Notes under the pieces: model-generated | The model's input: only the letters and a program-made list of their open reading frames with translations | The model's database searches: none | What the model was told of the DNA's origin: nothing | Shown: positions 31,972-42,875 of the stretch, piece by piece | Layout of the letters: each line of letters begins with the position of its first letter | Numbering within the stretch: position 1 is the first letter of the stretch | Origin: Ectobius pallidus | Taxonomy: Eukaryota > Arthropoda > Insecta > Blattodea > Ectobiidae | Length of the DNA stretch: 64,000 nucleotides | Direction: 5' to 3' | Assembly: GCA_964059195.1 (NCBI GenBank) | Contig: CAXKWD010000008.1 | Location: 48,464,502-48,528,501, forward strand | Made by a program: the position numbers and the translations under genes

Positions 31972-33913
31972 AGTCATTGGATTGTAGGTTAAGCTGACAT
32001 CATCTTATCTAGGTCCTTCTGGTCTCGTCTGGCATTATCACACAAATTTTCAGTCTTGTTCCAGATTCTACTTATCCTTCTGCTGTTATAACCATTTTCA
32101 CCAGCCAACGTGAAAATTTCTTCCTTTTCCCTCCTCAGATCCTCCGGGTTATTACACAATCTGATGGCCCTAGTTGCATAATTACACCATACGTTGTCTT
32201 TGATTTGAGGATGGTGAGCGGACCTCTTGTGTATGTATATCCTTCCCTTATTGGGTTTCCTGTATATACCCACCTGATCTTGGGGCTGTCTAAAGTAATT
32301 CTGTGGTCTAGAAAATTTAAGCATTTATTGAGTGGTTTTTCAATGGTAAATTTTACCCTATCATGAAAGCCGTTAAAATCTTCTAACATTCGGTCAGAAA
32401 TATCATTCTTGGACAGGACCAAAACATTGTCCATGTATCTCATATATACGGTTACATTATCAACATATTTGTCCAAAATCCGCCTTTCAATAAAATGTAT
32501 GAAAATGTCAGAAACTTTCAAGGCCACCGAGTTACCCTTCGCAAGGCCCTCATTCTGTTTATAAATGATCTCATTGAACTGGAGAACATTATGCTCAGTG
32601 CACACCTCATACCATCTCCGGTATTCGTTGTCTCCCAAATCCATTAACCATTTAAAAACAAATTCTCCCGCCGGTGCGCGGGGTTTACTAGGATACAGTG
32701 GGACTATGTCCAGACTAAACATAAAATTTTCTTGGTCGCACTCCATTTTTTCCAGAAGTTCCTTGGCATCAGAAGAATTACTGATTGACCATTATGTTCT
32801 TCCCTGTATTTCCATCAGCCTTTTTACAAATAACTTGGCTAATTCATAAGCTGGGTGACTATACATTGGGACGATTGGGCGTAGGGGGATGCCATCCTTG
32901 TGCATCTTGGGTAGGCCAAAACAAGTGAGTAATTTACAATTCTTGGAGACGATTTTCCTATTTGTGTCCTCGCTGATGGTTATGCTGCTGTTAATGACCT
33001 TCATAATCTCCTTTGCAGTTGTTTTCATTGGGTCCTACGAGAGAATTGAAAAGTCTGGAGGTTTAAAGCACTCACTCATTTTCTCCACGTACACACTGGA
33101 GTCGATGAATACCGGCTGATTTTCCTTTTCACTCTTAATTACCAAAATGTTGTTTTCCTTGAACCATTTCTTCGCATATCCAATATTCTTATCAGTTATC
33201 GGTCCCAATATAGTTGTTCTTTTTTCATTTAGGTCCTCCAAAGTGACCGACACTTCCTTCATGAACTTCTTTTTCTCGTCCTCGTCCAAAATCAAGCTTG
33301 ATCCATTAATTCCAGGGGCCAAGATCTCCTCCATACTAAAACTAATGGGCCTGTGGGCATACTTGAAGCCATATAAAAAAACATTGAAGACTTTCCTTGG
33401 GATCTCAACCTTCGATAAATTAACGAACGTTGCACAACTGGTGTTCATTTCCCCCCTCCTTGGTTGGCTCTTTTCCCTCAAACCATATTTTAAATACTTA
33501 CCCTGAATTCTATTTCTCAAAATGGTGAGATGATCAGATATCAAATGGTGATGCCTCTGTAAAACCGAATAAAAACGTTCTGGAGCTATCACTTTCGTCA
33601 CTTCGCAATGCGCATGGTAGGTTTCAGTGTTAGCTTTATCCAAGTCACAGTAAGCCTCGTTCACACACACTCTTAACATATTAAATTGTATCTTATGCTT
33701 AAAATGAGATTTCTTAGTCATCAAAGGCGTGAAATTCCATTTTAAAAAGTCGGGTATTACTTCCTTCTGGTAACAATCAAGTAAAAAACCAGTTCTAGTT
33801 AAAAGTGTAGATATTTTCTTCCATTTAAAAACCATTGGACCAATTTTCTCTGGTTTGAATATCAAATTGCAGGTAGTCCTTTTTCCATAGTATGTGCGAT
33901 AAAACTTAAACAC
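31972..33913 (-). pseudogene. Penelope-like element copy 1: N-terminus and reverse transcriptase, GIY-YIG lost
   Basis: Minus-strand segments in order: 33035-33913, the N-terminal region (from MFKFYRTYYGKR to MSECFKPPDFSILS); 32792-33028, with GLPKMHKDGIPLRPIV (RT finger motif) and YELAKLFVKRLM; 32135-32746, with FSLDIVPLYPS (catalytic Asp), GLAKGN (normally GLPMGN) and MRYMDNVLVLS; 31989-32324, the thumb region. The YxDD box reads YMDN, so the second metal-binding Asp is lost. Frameshifts separate the segments. Homology stops near 31972, within LTYNPMT, so the GIY-YIG endonuclease is absent. PLEs use RT plus GIY-YIG to retrotranspose. Confidence 0.9.
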
Positions 33914-33961
33914 AAAACAATATAAAATTCACAATGGATATCACTAAAATATTAATATTAT

Positions 33962-33995
33962 GATGTTTCGGCCCAAACCAGGAGGCCTTCATCAG
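33962..33995 (-). ncRNA. Hammerhead-ribozyme-like motif of the PLE terminal repeat
   Basis: On the minus strand CTGATGA (33989-33995) is followed by a GGCC/GGCC-closed stem-loop and then GAAACATC, ending at 33962. This matches the layout CTGATGA, stem II, GAAAC, NUH of the minimal hammerheads reported in Penelope-like elements. The cleavage triplet would be ATC and the 15.2-16.2 pair is C-A, so the motif is probably weakened; stem I is not convincing. It lies between the 3' end of copy 2 and the 5' end of copy 1, the expected pseudo-LTR position. Confidence 0.5.
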
Positions 33996-34095
33996 GTACA
34001 TCTGAATTAGAAGGAATGAAAGTTCCAACTGACGACAAACAAACTCGCGGAGTATCCTTGGCTACAACTCGCGTTCACAAAGCCGAATCGGCGGT

Positions 34096-35031
34096 TTAAC
34101 CACCTTCTGGATTGTCTGGGACATCGACTTGAAAACCTGTTGTTCTCCCAAATCTTTTAATCCACTCTTCAGGGATGTTGTAAATGGTGTCCAAACTATT
34201 GATCGCAGGAGGCGAGGGAAAGTTTACTATGCACTTACCGTTTTTAAAACTCTTGATCAGACTTAACCAATCGTCTCCGAGGTCCCCATCGTACCTATTC
34301 AAACTCCCTTGGTTGCCAATGATGTTTACCGCCTCCGAGATTCTCCTCTTTACAGGGTCGTGTTCAATTTTTACAATCCTGAGCTTGTCAATGTGGTGTT
34401 TACGGTCAACCATGTGTTGGCTTAAACTGGTTGCCAGTCTCCCGAGCCTTATGTCTCTTTCATGTTCCATCATTCTCACTTTGAAGGACCTCCCAGTTTC
34501 ACCAATATACGAGCCGATGCATTCTTTGCACGTTATCGAGTATACGCCAGGTAGTTCCATCTTAGTCTTTATTCTGCCAACCTGTTTAAAGTTAGAAAAT
34601 ATACTCTCGATAGTTCGCTCAGTTTTGTTTGCAGGAATTAAATCATACTTCTGCAGCAACTTATCCATATTTCCACTAGTCATTGGATTGTAGGTTAGGT
34701 TGACGTACTTCTTATCCATTTCCTTCTGGTCTCGTCTGGCATTATCACACAAATTTTCAGCCCTGTTCCAGATTCTACTTATCCTTCTGCTGTTATAACC
34801 ATTTTCACCAGCCAACGTGAAAATTTCTTCCTTTTTCCTCCTCAGATCCTCCAGGTTATTACACAATCTGATGGCCCTAGTTGCGAAATTACACCATACG
34901 TTGTCTTTGATTTGTGGATGGTGAGCAAACCTCTTGTGTATGTATATCCTTCCCTTATTGGGTTTCCTGTATATATCCATCCTGATCTTGGGGCTGTCTA
35001 AAGTAATTCTGAGGTCTGAGCGAACTATCAA
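34096..35031 (-). pseudogene. Penelope-like element copy 2: C-terminal part with GIY-YIG endonuclease
   Basis: A 311-codon open frame on the minus strand. It begins within the RT thumb (LRITLDSPKIRMDIYRKPNK), passes through the linker (KLLQKYDLIPANKTERTIE) and contains a GIY-YIG domain: GVYSITCKECIGSYIGETGR, then VRMMEHERDIRLG. It ends with IPEEWIKRFGRTTGFQ and PDNPEGG before TAA. The frame is intact, but the RT is missing: homology stops at about 35031, where the plus-strand copy begins. Its 3' side runs through a shared untranslated region into copy 1, so copies 1 and 2 are in tandem. Confidence 0.9.
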
Positions 35032-35032
35032 G

Positions 35033-35998
35033 AATATATATTGGTTTTTTACGTGCTTGTTACCAGAAGGAAGTAATACCCAACTTTTTAAAATGGAATT
35101 TCACACCTTTGACGAGTAAGACATCTCATTTTAAGCACAAGATACAACTTAATATGTTAAGAGAGTGTGTGAACGAGGCTTACTGTGACTTGGATAAAAC
35201 TAACACTGAAACTTACCATGCGCATTGCGAAGTGACGAAGGTGATGGCTCTGGAACTTTTGTATTAGGTTTTACAGAGGCATCATCATTTGATATCTGAT
35301 CATCTCACCATTTTGAGAAATACAGTTCGGTATAAGTATTTAAAGTATGGTTTGAGGGAAAAGAGCCAACCAAGGAGGGGGAAACAAACACCAGTTGTGC
35401 AACGTTCGTTAATTTATCGAAGGCTGAGATCCCAAGGAAAGTCTCCGATGTTTTTCGATATGGCTTCAAGTATGTCCCCAGGCCCACTAGTTTTAGTATG
35501 GAGGAGATCTTGGCCCCCACAATTAATGGATCAAGCTTGATTTTGGACGAGGACGAGAAAAAGAAGTTCACGAAGGAAGTGTCGGTCACTTTGGAAAGGA
35601 AGTGTCGGTCACTTTGGAGGTCCTAAATGAAAAAAAAAACAACTATATTGGGATCGATAACTGATAAGAATATTGGATATGCGAAGATGGTTAAAGGAAA
35701 ACAACATTTTGGTAATTAAGAGTGTCAAGGAAAATCAGCCGGTATTCATTGACTCCAATATGTACGTGGAGAAAATGAGTGAGTGCTTTAAACCTCTAGA
35801 CTTTTCAATCCTCCCAAAGGACCCAATGAAAATAATTGCAAAGGAGGTTATGAAGGTCATTAACAGCAGTATAACCATCAGCGAGGACACAGAAATTAAA
35901 ATCGTCTCCAAGAATTTTGAATTACCCACTTGTATTGGCCTACCCAAGATGCACAAGGATGGCATCCCTCTACGCCCAATCGTCCCAATGTATAGTCA
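35033..35998 (+). pseudogene. Penelope-like element copy 3, 5' part (interrupted by BEL/Pao)
   Basis: Plus-strand PLE sequence. It starts with a short GAGCGAACTATCAAGAATAT piece at the junction with copy 2, then N-terminal region from about 35058. Segments include ISDHLTILRNTVRYKYLKYG (35289-) and, after frameshifts and a small duplication of GGAAGTGTCGGTCACTTTGG near 35575-35620, 35673-35998 with MYVEKMSECFKPLDFSILP and GLPKMHKDGIPLRPIV. It stops at PMYSHP where the BEL/Pao element is inserted; the continuation is at 42876. Confidence 0.88.
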
Positions 35999-36003
35999 CC
36001 CAG
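35999..36003. repeat. BEL/Pao target-site duplication, left copy
   Basis: CCCAG precedes the element and is repeated at 42876-42880 after it; 5 bp is usual for this superfamily. Confidence 0.93.
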
Positions 36004-36920
36004 TGTTAGGGATCGGACGGAAAATATATCCGGTCCGAGGGCAAATGTACGGTATCAGGACCGTGAGGACAAAATGATAGGTTAAGGTACTTCTCAAATA
36101 GGAATAAAACGTTGCTTTTAGGTTTGGAAGGGACTTCAGTTGGAAGTGCATAAGATAGGAAAGATTAGCCACCTCTGAATAGCTAGTGAGGACCAGATTC
36201 GAATGAATCAAAATGAGAGCAAATAGACTGTAACCTCAGGACTCTGGTATCAGGAATCCACGGACTACTTAAGGAAAACAATTGAAATATGAAATAATCA
36301 CAACTTACTAGATTCACACACAATAATTATTGAAACTAATTGAAAAGAAACACTGATACATAAGATGCAAGAGTACGTTATCACACGTGGTTGTAAATAT
36401 TAATTTCTTGGAAAACTTGATAAATAATATCTTAAAATGCGTAGATTAACTTGCTCTTGAAGTTAACACTAAACTTTTGCATGTAGTTTAGTCGTAAAAG
36501 CTGATATAAGCACTGAAACATATAGCGTTGGTTGCACAACTGTTGCGTAATGTCAAACTTCTGTAATTCGGAGAATTCACTCGCGAATTTGATGAATTAT
36601 ATGTAATTATGTATGAATAATTACTGAGAGCCACAAATGCGCACAATTGTGACTATTCACCGCTTCCAGAGCAAGTTTAATGAAACTTGGTAGAAAAAGC
36701 GGGAATGACTCGAGCCTACTAGATACACTGTTATCTGAGTGAAGTCTCGTACAATACTAACTGGCGTGATGCTAAGCCACCACATATAACAAAAGAAATT
36801 AGCAAGTCATGCATGATCCCACAATGCCTTGAGGCGCGAATAAAAAGACAATCAAAGCGGGACATTGCAAGCGGACAGTTTGAAACATTCTAAAGTAGAA
36901 ACATGTTGCTTGCGCGAACA
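36004..36920 (-). repeat. BEL/Pao 3' LTR (917 bp)
   Basis: Direct copy of 41959-42875. On the minus strand it is preceded by a purine-rich AAAGGGGTCGG stretch (about 36923-36933), the likely polypurine tract that primes plus-strand synthesis. Confidence 0.95.
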
Positions 36921-37180
36921 TACCGACCCCTTTGAACTATTTAGTTCAACAAAATAGATAAAGAGCAAGCTATGAAAAATACATTCAAATGGATAAATAA
37001 CAAAGAAAAACACTTATTATATACATCACAATAACACAGTTTATCTCCGAAAAGTAAAACCTTATTGTGTAAGGAGAAAAACCAAAAAACACTTATTACA
37101 ATGTAACGGTTTGTCTGCACTATAATTGCTTGTAAAATGATAAAGAGATATGAAATATTGATTGCACTGTATTACACTTA

Positions 37181-37320
37181 TTATTGATCTGGCAATGGAC
37201 ATAATTTCACTACTGGGCGCTTATATTCGCCACTAGGAGTGCGAACTGTCGCCACACGAATTAGACCGTCTTCTCCATATCTGATGCAGATGATTTTGTA
37301 GACTTTGCCATTTTTCAAGA
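37181..37320 (-). pseudogene. BEL/Pao integrase C-terminal remnant
   Basis: Minus-strand frame from about 37320 reads LKNGKVYKIICIRYGEDG, then TPSGEYKRPVVKLCPLP, ending TAA at 37181-37183. YKRPVVKLCPLP is the conserved end of BEL/Pao integrases. It is in a different frame from the large upstream ORF and joined to it by a deletion. Confidence 0.88.
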
Positions 37321-40300
37321 CATTTCATATCGTAGAAAGGGCCTAACAGGAGTTACTCTGTAGTTAGGAAGATTGCCCATCAGCTGTTGAGCAGATTGTG
37401 CCTTTAGTTTATAGCAAGTCAGACACTTGTGTAGAACAGATTTCACCAGTCTGCGCACGCAAGGGATCCAATATGCTTGTCTTAAAGAGGATATCGTAAG
37501 CTGATGTGAAGCATGTAAAAGTTTAAAATGTTCATGCCTTACAATTAGAGCAGTCAGATGGTGCTTGTTTGGCAATATGATCTGATGTTTAGCATCATAT
37601 GCAAGATGAGATTTATCTATGCGACCACCAACTCGTAGAAGACCATTTTCGTCCAGAAATGGTGTTAATGTATGAATAGAACTTTTAGCAGAAGTTTCTT
37701 TCAGATTTTTAAGATCTGCAATTTCACTCTTAAAAGATGAATGCTGAGCACTTTTAACACAAGTTTGTAAAGCTTGTTGAAGCTCTTCAGCTGTAATAGG
37801 TCCATGAAATTTTGTTTCATGGCGACATGCAGCAATAAATCTATTCATGTAGCATGTTACTCTTTGCAGGCGTCGGAGATCTGAGAATGTTGTAAGAAAA
37901 TGTTCTCTCTCCTTTGTTGACACCAGACAGACATTTGCAAGTTGTTCTGATGAATCAGGAACACTTAATTGTTGTGGTTGTTTTGGCCAGGATGTCTCTG
38001 GTGAAGATAACCAGTTAGGACCGTGCCACCACAAATCGATTTCAGATAACTGCTCACAAGAAATTCCCCTTGAGACAAGATCTGCTGGATTTTCATGTGT
38101 GGCAATGTGTCGCCATGTAGCAGTCTCCGAAAGTTCTTGTATCTGTGACACACGATTTGAAACAAAGGTTTTCCACTTTCGCGCATCAGTTTTGAGCCAA
38201 GAAAGTACCACAGTAGAATCTGACCACAAACAATTTTGTGAAGGTTGTACCTTGAGGTCACTTAGCACTTTGTTGTATAATTTAGCTAGCAGAAGTGCAC
38301 CACAGAGTTCAAGGCGTGGAATGGTTTGCTTCTTTAGAGGAGAAACCTTAGATTTTGAACATAATAATTGAACAGTAGTTTCACCTTCACTATTTACAGA
38401 ACGAATATATATACAAGCTCCATACGCCTTCTCGGAGGCGTCACAGAAACCATGTAATTGAATGTCCTGCACTGTACCAGATGTAAGCACATATCTGGGA
38501 ATACGCAAGGTGTGAATAGTAGCTAATGTTTCACAGATTTCCAGCCATTTCTCCACCAGATGCATAGGTACGGTTTCATCCCAGTCTAATTTCTCAATCC
38601 AGAGAGATTGCATAAAGATTTTAGCATTTATAACAATAGGACTAGCCAATCCTAGCGGATCAAAGATAGATGAAATAAGTGAAAGGATATTTCGTTTGGT
38701 TAGTTTACCTTGCACATGGGTTTGGAGTGAAGGATGTGATTGGATCTGGAATTTATCATTAACTGGATGCCAAAGTAAGCCTAGGGCATGTATGTTTTCA
38801 TTGTTATCAAGTGCCAGGGGCAATTGAGTTTCTCGATGTGAAGGAGGTACTGATTCCAATAAAGCTTCATGATTGGAACACCATTTTCGCAGAGGAAATC
38901 CACCACAATTGAGCATATCTGTAAGCTCCCTTTGCAGTTTCAGGGCTTCTTGGATGTCATTGTGGCCTGCTAAACAGTCATCAACATAAAATGATTCCCG
39001 TACTGCCTGAGCAGCAAGCGGATACTTCTCTTCTTCTTCTAGCGCAAGCTGATGTAAAGATCTTATGGCCAAAAATGATGCAGATTTGGTACCATAAGTG
39101 ACAGTAGTTAGAGCGTAGTCTTGTATGGGTTCATTAGGACTTGAACGCCACACAATTCTTTGAAGATTCTGATCTTCTTTATGCATCCTTACTTGCCTGT
39201 ACATTTTAGAAATGTCTGCTGAAAATGCATACTTGTAGGTGCGGAACCGAAGTACAATAGATGAAAGATCGTCTTGTATAGTTGGCCCTAGTTTCAAGAT
39301 GTCGTTCAATGACTTGCCTGAAGACGACTTTGCTGAGGCATCGAATACAACTCGGGTTTTCGTGCTAGTTGAACTAGGTTTTATAACAGCATGATGCGGC
39401 AAGTAGTAACATTTTTCTCCAGGCTGAGGAAGTGAAACCTTCTTCATGTGGCCTAGATTTTCATACTCTTCCAGAAATTTGGAATAGTCTTCTTTTAAGC
39501 TAGGGTTAGCTTCAAGTTTGCGTTCCAGGTGTCCTAAGCGTTTTATAGCTTGTTGCCTAGATTCGCCCAGAGAATCTACAGGTTGATTCTTGGGGAGTTG
39601 CACTACGAAGGCACCATCAGTTGCACGAGTAGTGTTTTCTACGTAGTGTTCTTCACATTCACGTTCCTCCTTAGTGTGTACTGCGCTGGGGAAGTCTTCC
39701 AGCTCCCAAAATTGCCTTAGTTGCCTGTCCACGTTGTCGACAGTTACAAACAAGTTATGCTGTGAGAACGTCACCTTCTTGTTTTTAATGGCAGACTTAG
39801 GAACTGTACCACTGATTATCCAACCAAGTTCGGTGTTGGTCAGAACAGGCTGATTTGGCTTAACTATTCTTTCGTTTGTGATTAATTGGAAGAATAAGTT
39901 GGCACCAATTAGCAATTGTACATCACCAGGTACATGGAATTTAGGGTCAGCTAATGGAAGTTCACTGGGAATATTGAATTTGTATGGGTCAATTTGGACA
40001 GCAGGAAGCTTATTTACAATGTGAGGTAGAACTAGGCAGTTTAGGTTAGCTTGGAAAGCGTGGATCCTGGATCTCATATTAATAGTGATGCTATGACCAC
40101 AAGCTGAGGTGCCATTGATACCTCTTATGTGAGTCTCCACTGCGCTAGTTGGTAATTGTAATTTCCTTGCCAAATCTTCCGTGATGAAATTAATCTGACT
40201 ACCAGAATCAAGCAAAGCTCTGCATTTTACCAGTTTTCCATTTTTGTCTTCTATTTCGACCACTGCAGTTGCAAGAAGAATTTCACATTGGCTAGCCTTT

Positions 40301-41646
40301 TCCTTTATAGAACAGTAACTAGCTGGAATGTTTGTTGCCGTGCTGGCTGTAGAACTTTCTGAAGAAGGATTCTGGCGAGAAACCTTTTCACTTGAATGTG
40401 TGTCATTGTGTAACCATTTACTATGAAAGCCTTTTCCACATTTGCAAAACGATTTTAGCTTGCACTGATCTCTTCTGTGGTTAGGAGAGAAGCAGTTAAA
40501 ACACAAACGTTTAGATTTAATGACATTCCATCGTTGTGATACACTTAGTTCTTGGAAGTTCTTGCAATTTAATAAATTATGATTATCATCGCAGCATGGG
40601 CACGTGTCTTCTTTTGTCGCAACATAAGAATGACGAGTGTGTTTTTCTGACTTCTTCTTCGTACTTTGCTCACCTTTGTGCTTAGATGGGCTGGACGTGT
40701 TGTTTACATCTGCCAATACTTCAAGGGAATTTGCCTTAGCTTCTAAAAACTTGATGAGGTCTTGAAGTGGTGTGAAGTTCTGAGAATCAATCCTTCCTTC
40801 CCATTCTTTTCGTACGCTCTCACAAAGGCTGTCCAAGATTAACTGCATGAGTATAACATCTTGTAATGGTATCTCTACATGTAAAGCTTCCACAGCATAT
40901 ATGTTGCTTTGGAATTTGTTAAGAATACTACGAAGATCATTCACATTTTCACTCTTCATCGTTGGTAAAGAGAGTAGATTACGTACGTGAGCTGTGGCAA
41001 TAATTCTTGTATTATCGTACCTGGAACATATTAGATTCCATGCTACACTGAAATTTTCACTAGTCACTGGTAGATTTTTTATCAGTGCGTGTGCCTGACC
41101 CTTTAATGATGACAGAAGGTAATGCAATTTCTGTATCGGTTCTAAGGCTGCATTATTGGCTACAAGACTGCCGAACGTGTCTTGGAAATGTTTGAACGTT
41201 GTGATGTCACCAGAGAAGGTTGGAAGCTGTATAGCAGGAAGTTGTATTGGCCTATTGTTGCACTGAGAAACAGCTGAATGACAAGTATGATGTGAATTGG
41301 CACTGTTATGAGATCGCTGACTGTTTACAGAGTTTGCACTATGCACTTGCTGCTCGTGATGACATAGGATTGCACTGAGTTTAGCTTTTAACTCGAAGTA
41401 ACCATTCATCATAACTTCCTTGTATTCTGCATGTTCATCCAAATCTTCTTCTGCTTCCACAAGAGATTCTATTTGTGTTTGAACAATATCAAATTTGTCC
41501 CATATTTCATTTATCTTGTCAAATTTAACTTTTAATAAGAACACATCGGTGTCTTGATTTGCAGTTTCACAAGACTTTTGTAGAAAAGTAAGCTCTCGCT
41601 TAATAACGCCTCTACGTCTAATTAAGGCTCGTAAATCACCTTCCAT
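37315..41646 (-). CDS. BEL/Pao Gag-Pol polyprotein, integrase truncated (1443 aa)
   Basis: One uninterrupted ORF. Gag occupies about residues 1-400, with LPTFSGDITTFKHFQDTF (DUF1759-like, about 142) and zinc knuckles near 385 (CFNCFSPNHRRDQC). The aspartic protease active site is LLDSGSQINF near 480. The reverse transcriptase has FSADISKMYRQVRM near 814 and the YVDD catalytic box near 890. RNase H-like GFCDASEKAYGACIY lies near 1069 and LWSDSTVVLSWLKTD further on. The integrase zinc finger (H-x-H, CLTCYK) is near 1370-1420. After RPF the frame meets a deletion and stops at MS. The DDE core of the integrase is gone, so the encoded machinery could copy RNA but not integrate it unaided. Confidence 0.95.
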   Translation of the reverse strand: MEGDLRALIRRRGVIKRELTFLQKSCETANQDTDVFLLKVKFDKINEIWDKFDIVQTQIESLVEAEEDLDEHAEYKEVMMNGYFELKAKLSAILCHHEQQVHSANSVNSQRSHNSANSHHTCHSAVSQCNNRPIQLPAIQLPTFSGDITTFKHFQDTFGSLVANNAALEPIQKLHYLLSSLKGQAHALIKNLPVTSENFSVAWNLICSRYDNTRIIATAHVRNLLSLPTMKSENVNDLRSILNKFQSNIYAVEALHVEIPLQDVILMQLILDSLCESVRKEWEGRIDSQNFTPLQDLIKFLEAKANSLEVLADVNNTSSPSKHKGEQSTKKKSEKHTRHSYVATKEDTCPCCDDNHNLLNCKNFQELSVSQRWNVIKSKRLCFNCFSPNHRRDQCKLKSFCKCGKGFHSKWLHNDTHSSEKVSRQNPSSESSTASTATNIPASYCSIKEKASQCEILLATAVVEIEDKNGKLVKCRALLDSGSQINFITEDLARKLQLPTSAVETHIRGINGTSACGHSITINMRSRIHAFQANLNCLVLPHIVNKLPAVQIDPYKFNIPSELPLADPKFHVPGDVQLLIGANLFFQLITNERIVKPNQPVLTNTELGWIISGTVPKSAIKNKKVTFSQHNLFVTVDNVDRQLRQFWELEDFPSAVHTKEERECEEHYVENTTRATDGAFVVQLPKNQPVDSLGESRQQAIKRLGHLERKLEANPSLKEDYSKFLEEYENLGHMKKVSLPQPGEKCYYLPHHAVIKPSSTSTKTRVVFDASAKSSSGKSLNDILKLGPTIQDDLSSIVLRFRTYKYAFSADISKMYRQVRMHKEDQNLQRIVWRSSPNEPIQDYALTTVTYGTKSASFLAIRSLHQLALEEEEKYPLAAQAVRESFYVDDCLAGHNDIQEALKLQRELTDMLNCGGFPLRKWCSNHEALLESVPPSHRETQLPLALDNNENIHALGLLWHPVNDKFQIQSHPSLQTHVQGKLTKRNILSLISSIFDPLGLASPIVINAKIFMQSLWIEKLDWDETVPMHLVEKWLEICETLATIHTLRIPRYVLTSGTVQDIQLHGFCDASEKAYGACIYIRSVNSEGETTVQLLCSKSKVSPLKKQTIPRLELCGALLLAKLYNKVLSDLKVQPSQNCLWSDSTVVLSWLKTDARKWKTFVSNRVSQIQELSETATWRHIATHENPADLVSRGISCEQLSEIDLWWHGPNWLSSPETSWPKQPQQLSVPDSSEQLANVCLVSTKEREHFLTTFSDLRRLQRVTCYMNRFIAACRHETKFHGPITAEELQQALQTCVKSAQHSSFKSEIADLKNLKETSAKSSIHTLTPFLDENGLLRVGGRIDKSHLAYDAKHQIILPNKHHLTALIVRHEHFKLLHASHQLTISSLRQAYWIPCVRRLVKSVLHKCLTCYKLKAQSAQQLMGNLPNYRVTPVRPFLRYEMS

Positions 41647-41939
41647 GTTGTGTGTGAAATGTGGAAATTACTTGCAATTGACAATTGAATTCTACCACTG
41701 CTGCACGATAATATGTGAGTCAGCTGTTCACTGCTTTCTTGATGTCTTTTGAGCTGTTGTGTTTTCTGTAGTACTGAAGCACTGCCGAATAGATGATACA
41801 GAGTTTATGTACTAGAAATCGTAGCTCTTGAATACGCGGATGCCGTCGCGGTTGAGTCTGCATACAATGAACGAGATCGATAAGACGAGACAAACCATAA
41901 ATATGTGTGTGAATAATGAAATTGTTTCTTTAGTAGTCC

Positions 41940-41958
41940 GGTCCGTTGAGGAACCAAA
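41940..41958 (-). promoter_or_regulatory. Primer-binding site of the BEL/Pao element
   Basis: Immediately inside the 5' LTR on the minus strand, TTTGGTTCCTCAACGGACC begins two bases before TGG, the complement of a tRNA 3' CCA end. The priming tRNA is not identified. Confidence 0.65.
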
Positions 41959-42875
41959 TGTTAGGGATCGGACGGAAAATATATCCGGTCCGAGGGCAAA
42001 TGTACGGTATCAGGACCGTGAGGACAAAATGATAGGTTAAGGTACTTCTCAAATAGGAATAAAACGTTGCTTTTAGGTTTGGAAGGGACTTCAGTTGGAA
42101 GTGCATAAGATAGGAAAGATTAGCCACCTCTGAATAGCTAGTGAGGACCAGATTCGAATGAATCAAAATGAGAGCAAATAGACTGTAACCTCAGGACTCT
42201 GGTATCAGGAATCCACGGACTACTTAAGGAAAACAATTGAAATATGAAATAATCACAACTTACTAGATTCACACACAATAATTATTGAAACTAATTGAAA
42301 AGAAACACTGATACATAAGATGCAAGAGTACGTTATCACACGTGGTTGTAAATATTAATTTCTTGGAAAACTTGATAAATAATATCTTAAAATGCGTAGA
42401 TTAACTTGCTCTTGAAGTTAACACTAAACTTTTGCATGTAGTTTAGTCGTAAAAGCTGATATAAGCACTGAAACATATAGCGTTGGTTGCACAACTGTTG
42501 CGTAATATCAAACTTCTGTAATTCGGAGAATTCACTCGCGAATTTGATGAATTATATGTAATTATGTATGAATAATTACTGAGAGCCACAAATGCGCACA
42601 ATTGTGACTATTCACCGCTTCCAGAGCAAGTTTAATGAAACTTGGTAGAAAAAGCGGGAATGACTCGAGCCTACTAGATACACTGTTATCTGAGTGAAGT
42701 CTCGTACAATACTAACTGGCGTGATGCTAAGCCACCACATATAACAAAAGAAATTAGCAAGTCATGCATGATCCCACAATGCCTTGAGGCGCGAATAAAA
42801 AGACAATCAAAGCGGGACATTGCAAGCGGACAGTTTGAAACATTCTAAAGTAGAAACATGTTGCTTGCGCGAACA
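41959..42875 (-). repeat. BEL/Pao 5' LTR (917 bp)
   Basis: Direct copy of 36004-36920 differing by one base by eye. It would contain the promoter for minus-strand transcription of Gag-Pol; no TATA element is singled out. Confidence 0.95.

Larger units (their letters stand above)
36004..42875 (-). mobile_element. BEL/Pao LTR retrotransposon, young, integrase-deleted (6872 bp)
   Basis: Two direct 917-bp LTRs start TGTTAGGG and end GCGCGAACA on the plus strand (TG...CA ends on either strand), flanked by a perfect 5-bp duplication. Coding sequence and therefore element orientation are on the minus strand. By eye I find one difference between the LTRs (G at about 36552 versus A at about 42507), so the insertion is very recent. 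It interrupts the RT gene of Penelope copy 3. Internal sequence is shorter than usual because the integrase core is missing. Confidence 0.96.

Noticed and set aside
33147..34693. Plus-strand ORFs of 119 and 169 codons over the PLE cluster
   Set aside because: Antisense of the PLE RT and GIY-YIG frames.
36004..42875. An endogenous virus with an envelope gene
   Set aside because: No env-like ORF lies between Pol and the 3' LTR; the element is a standard BEL/Pao retrotransposon.
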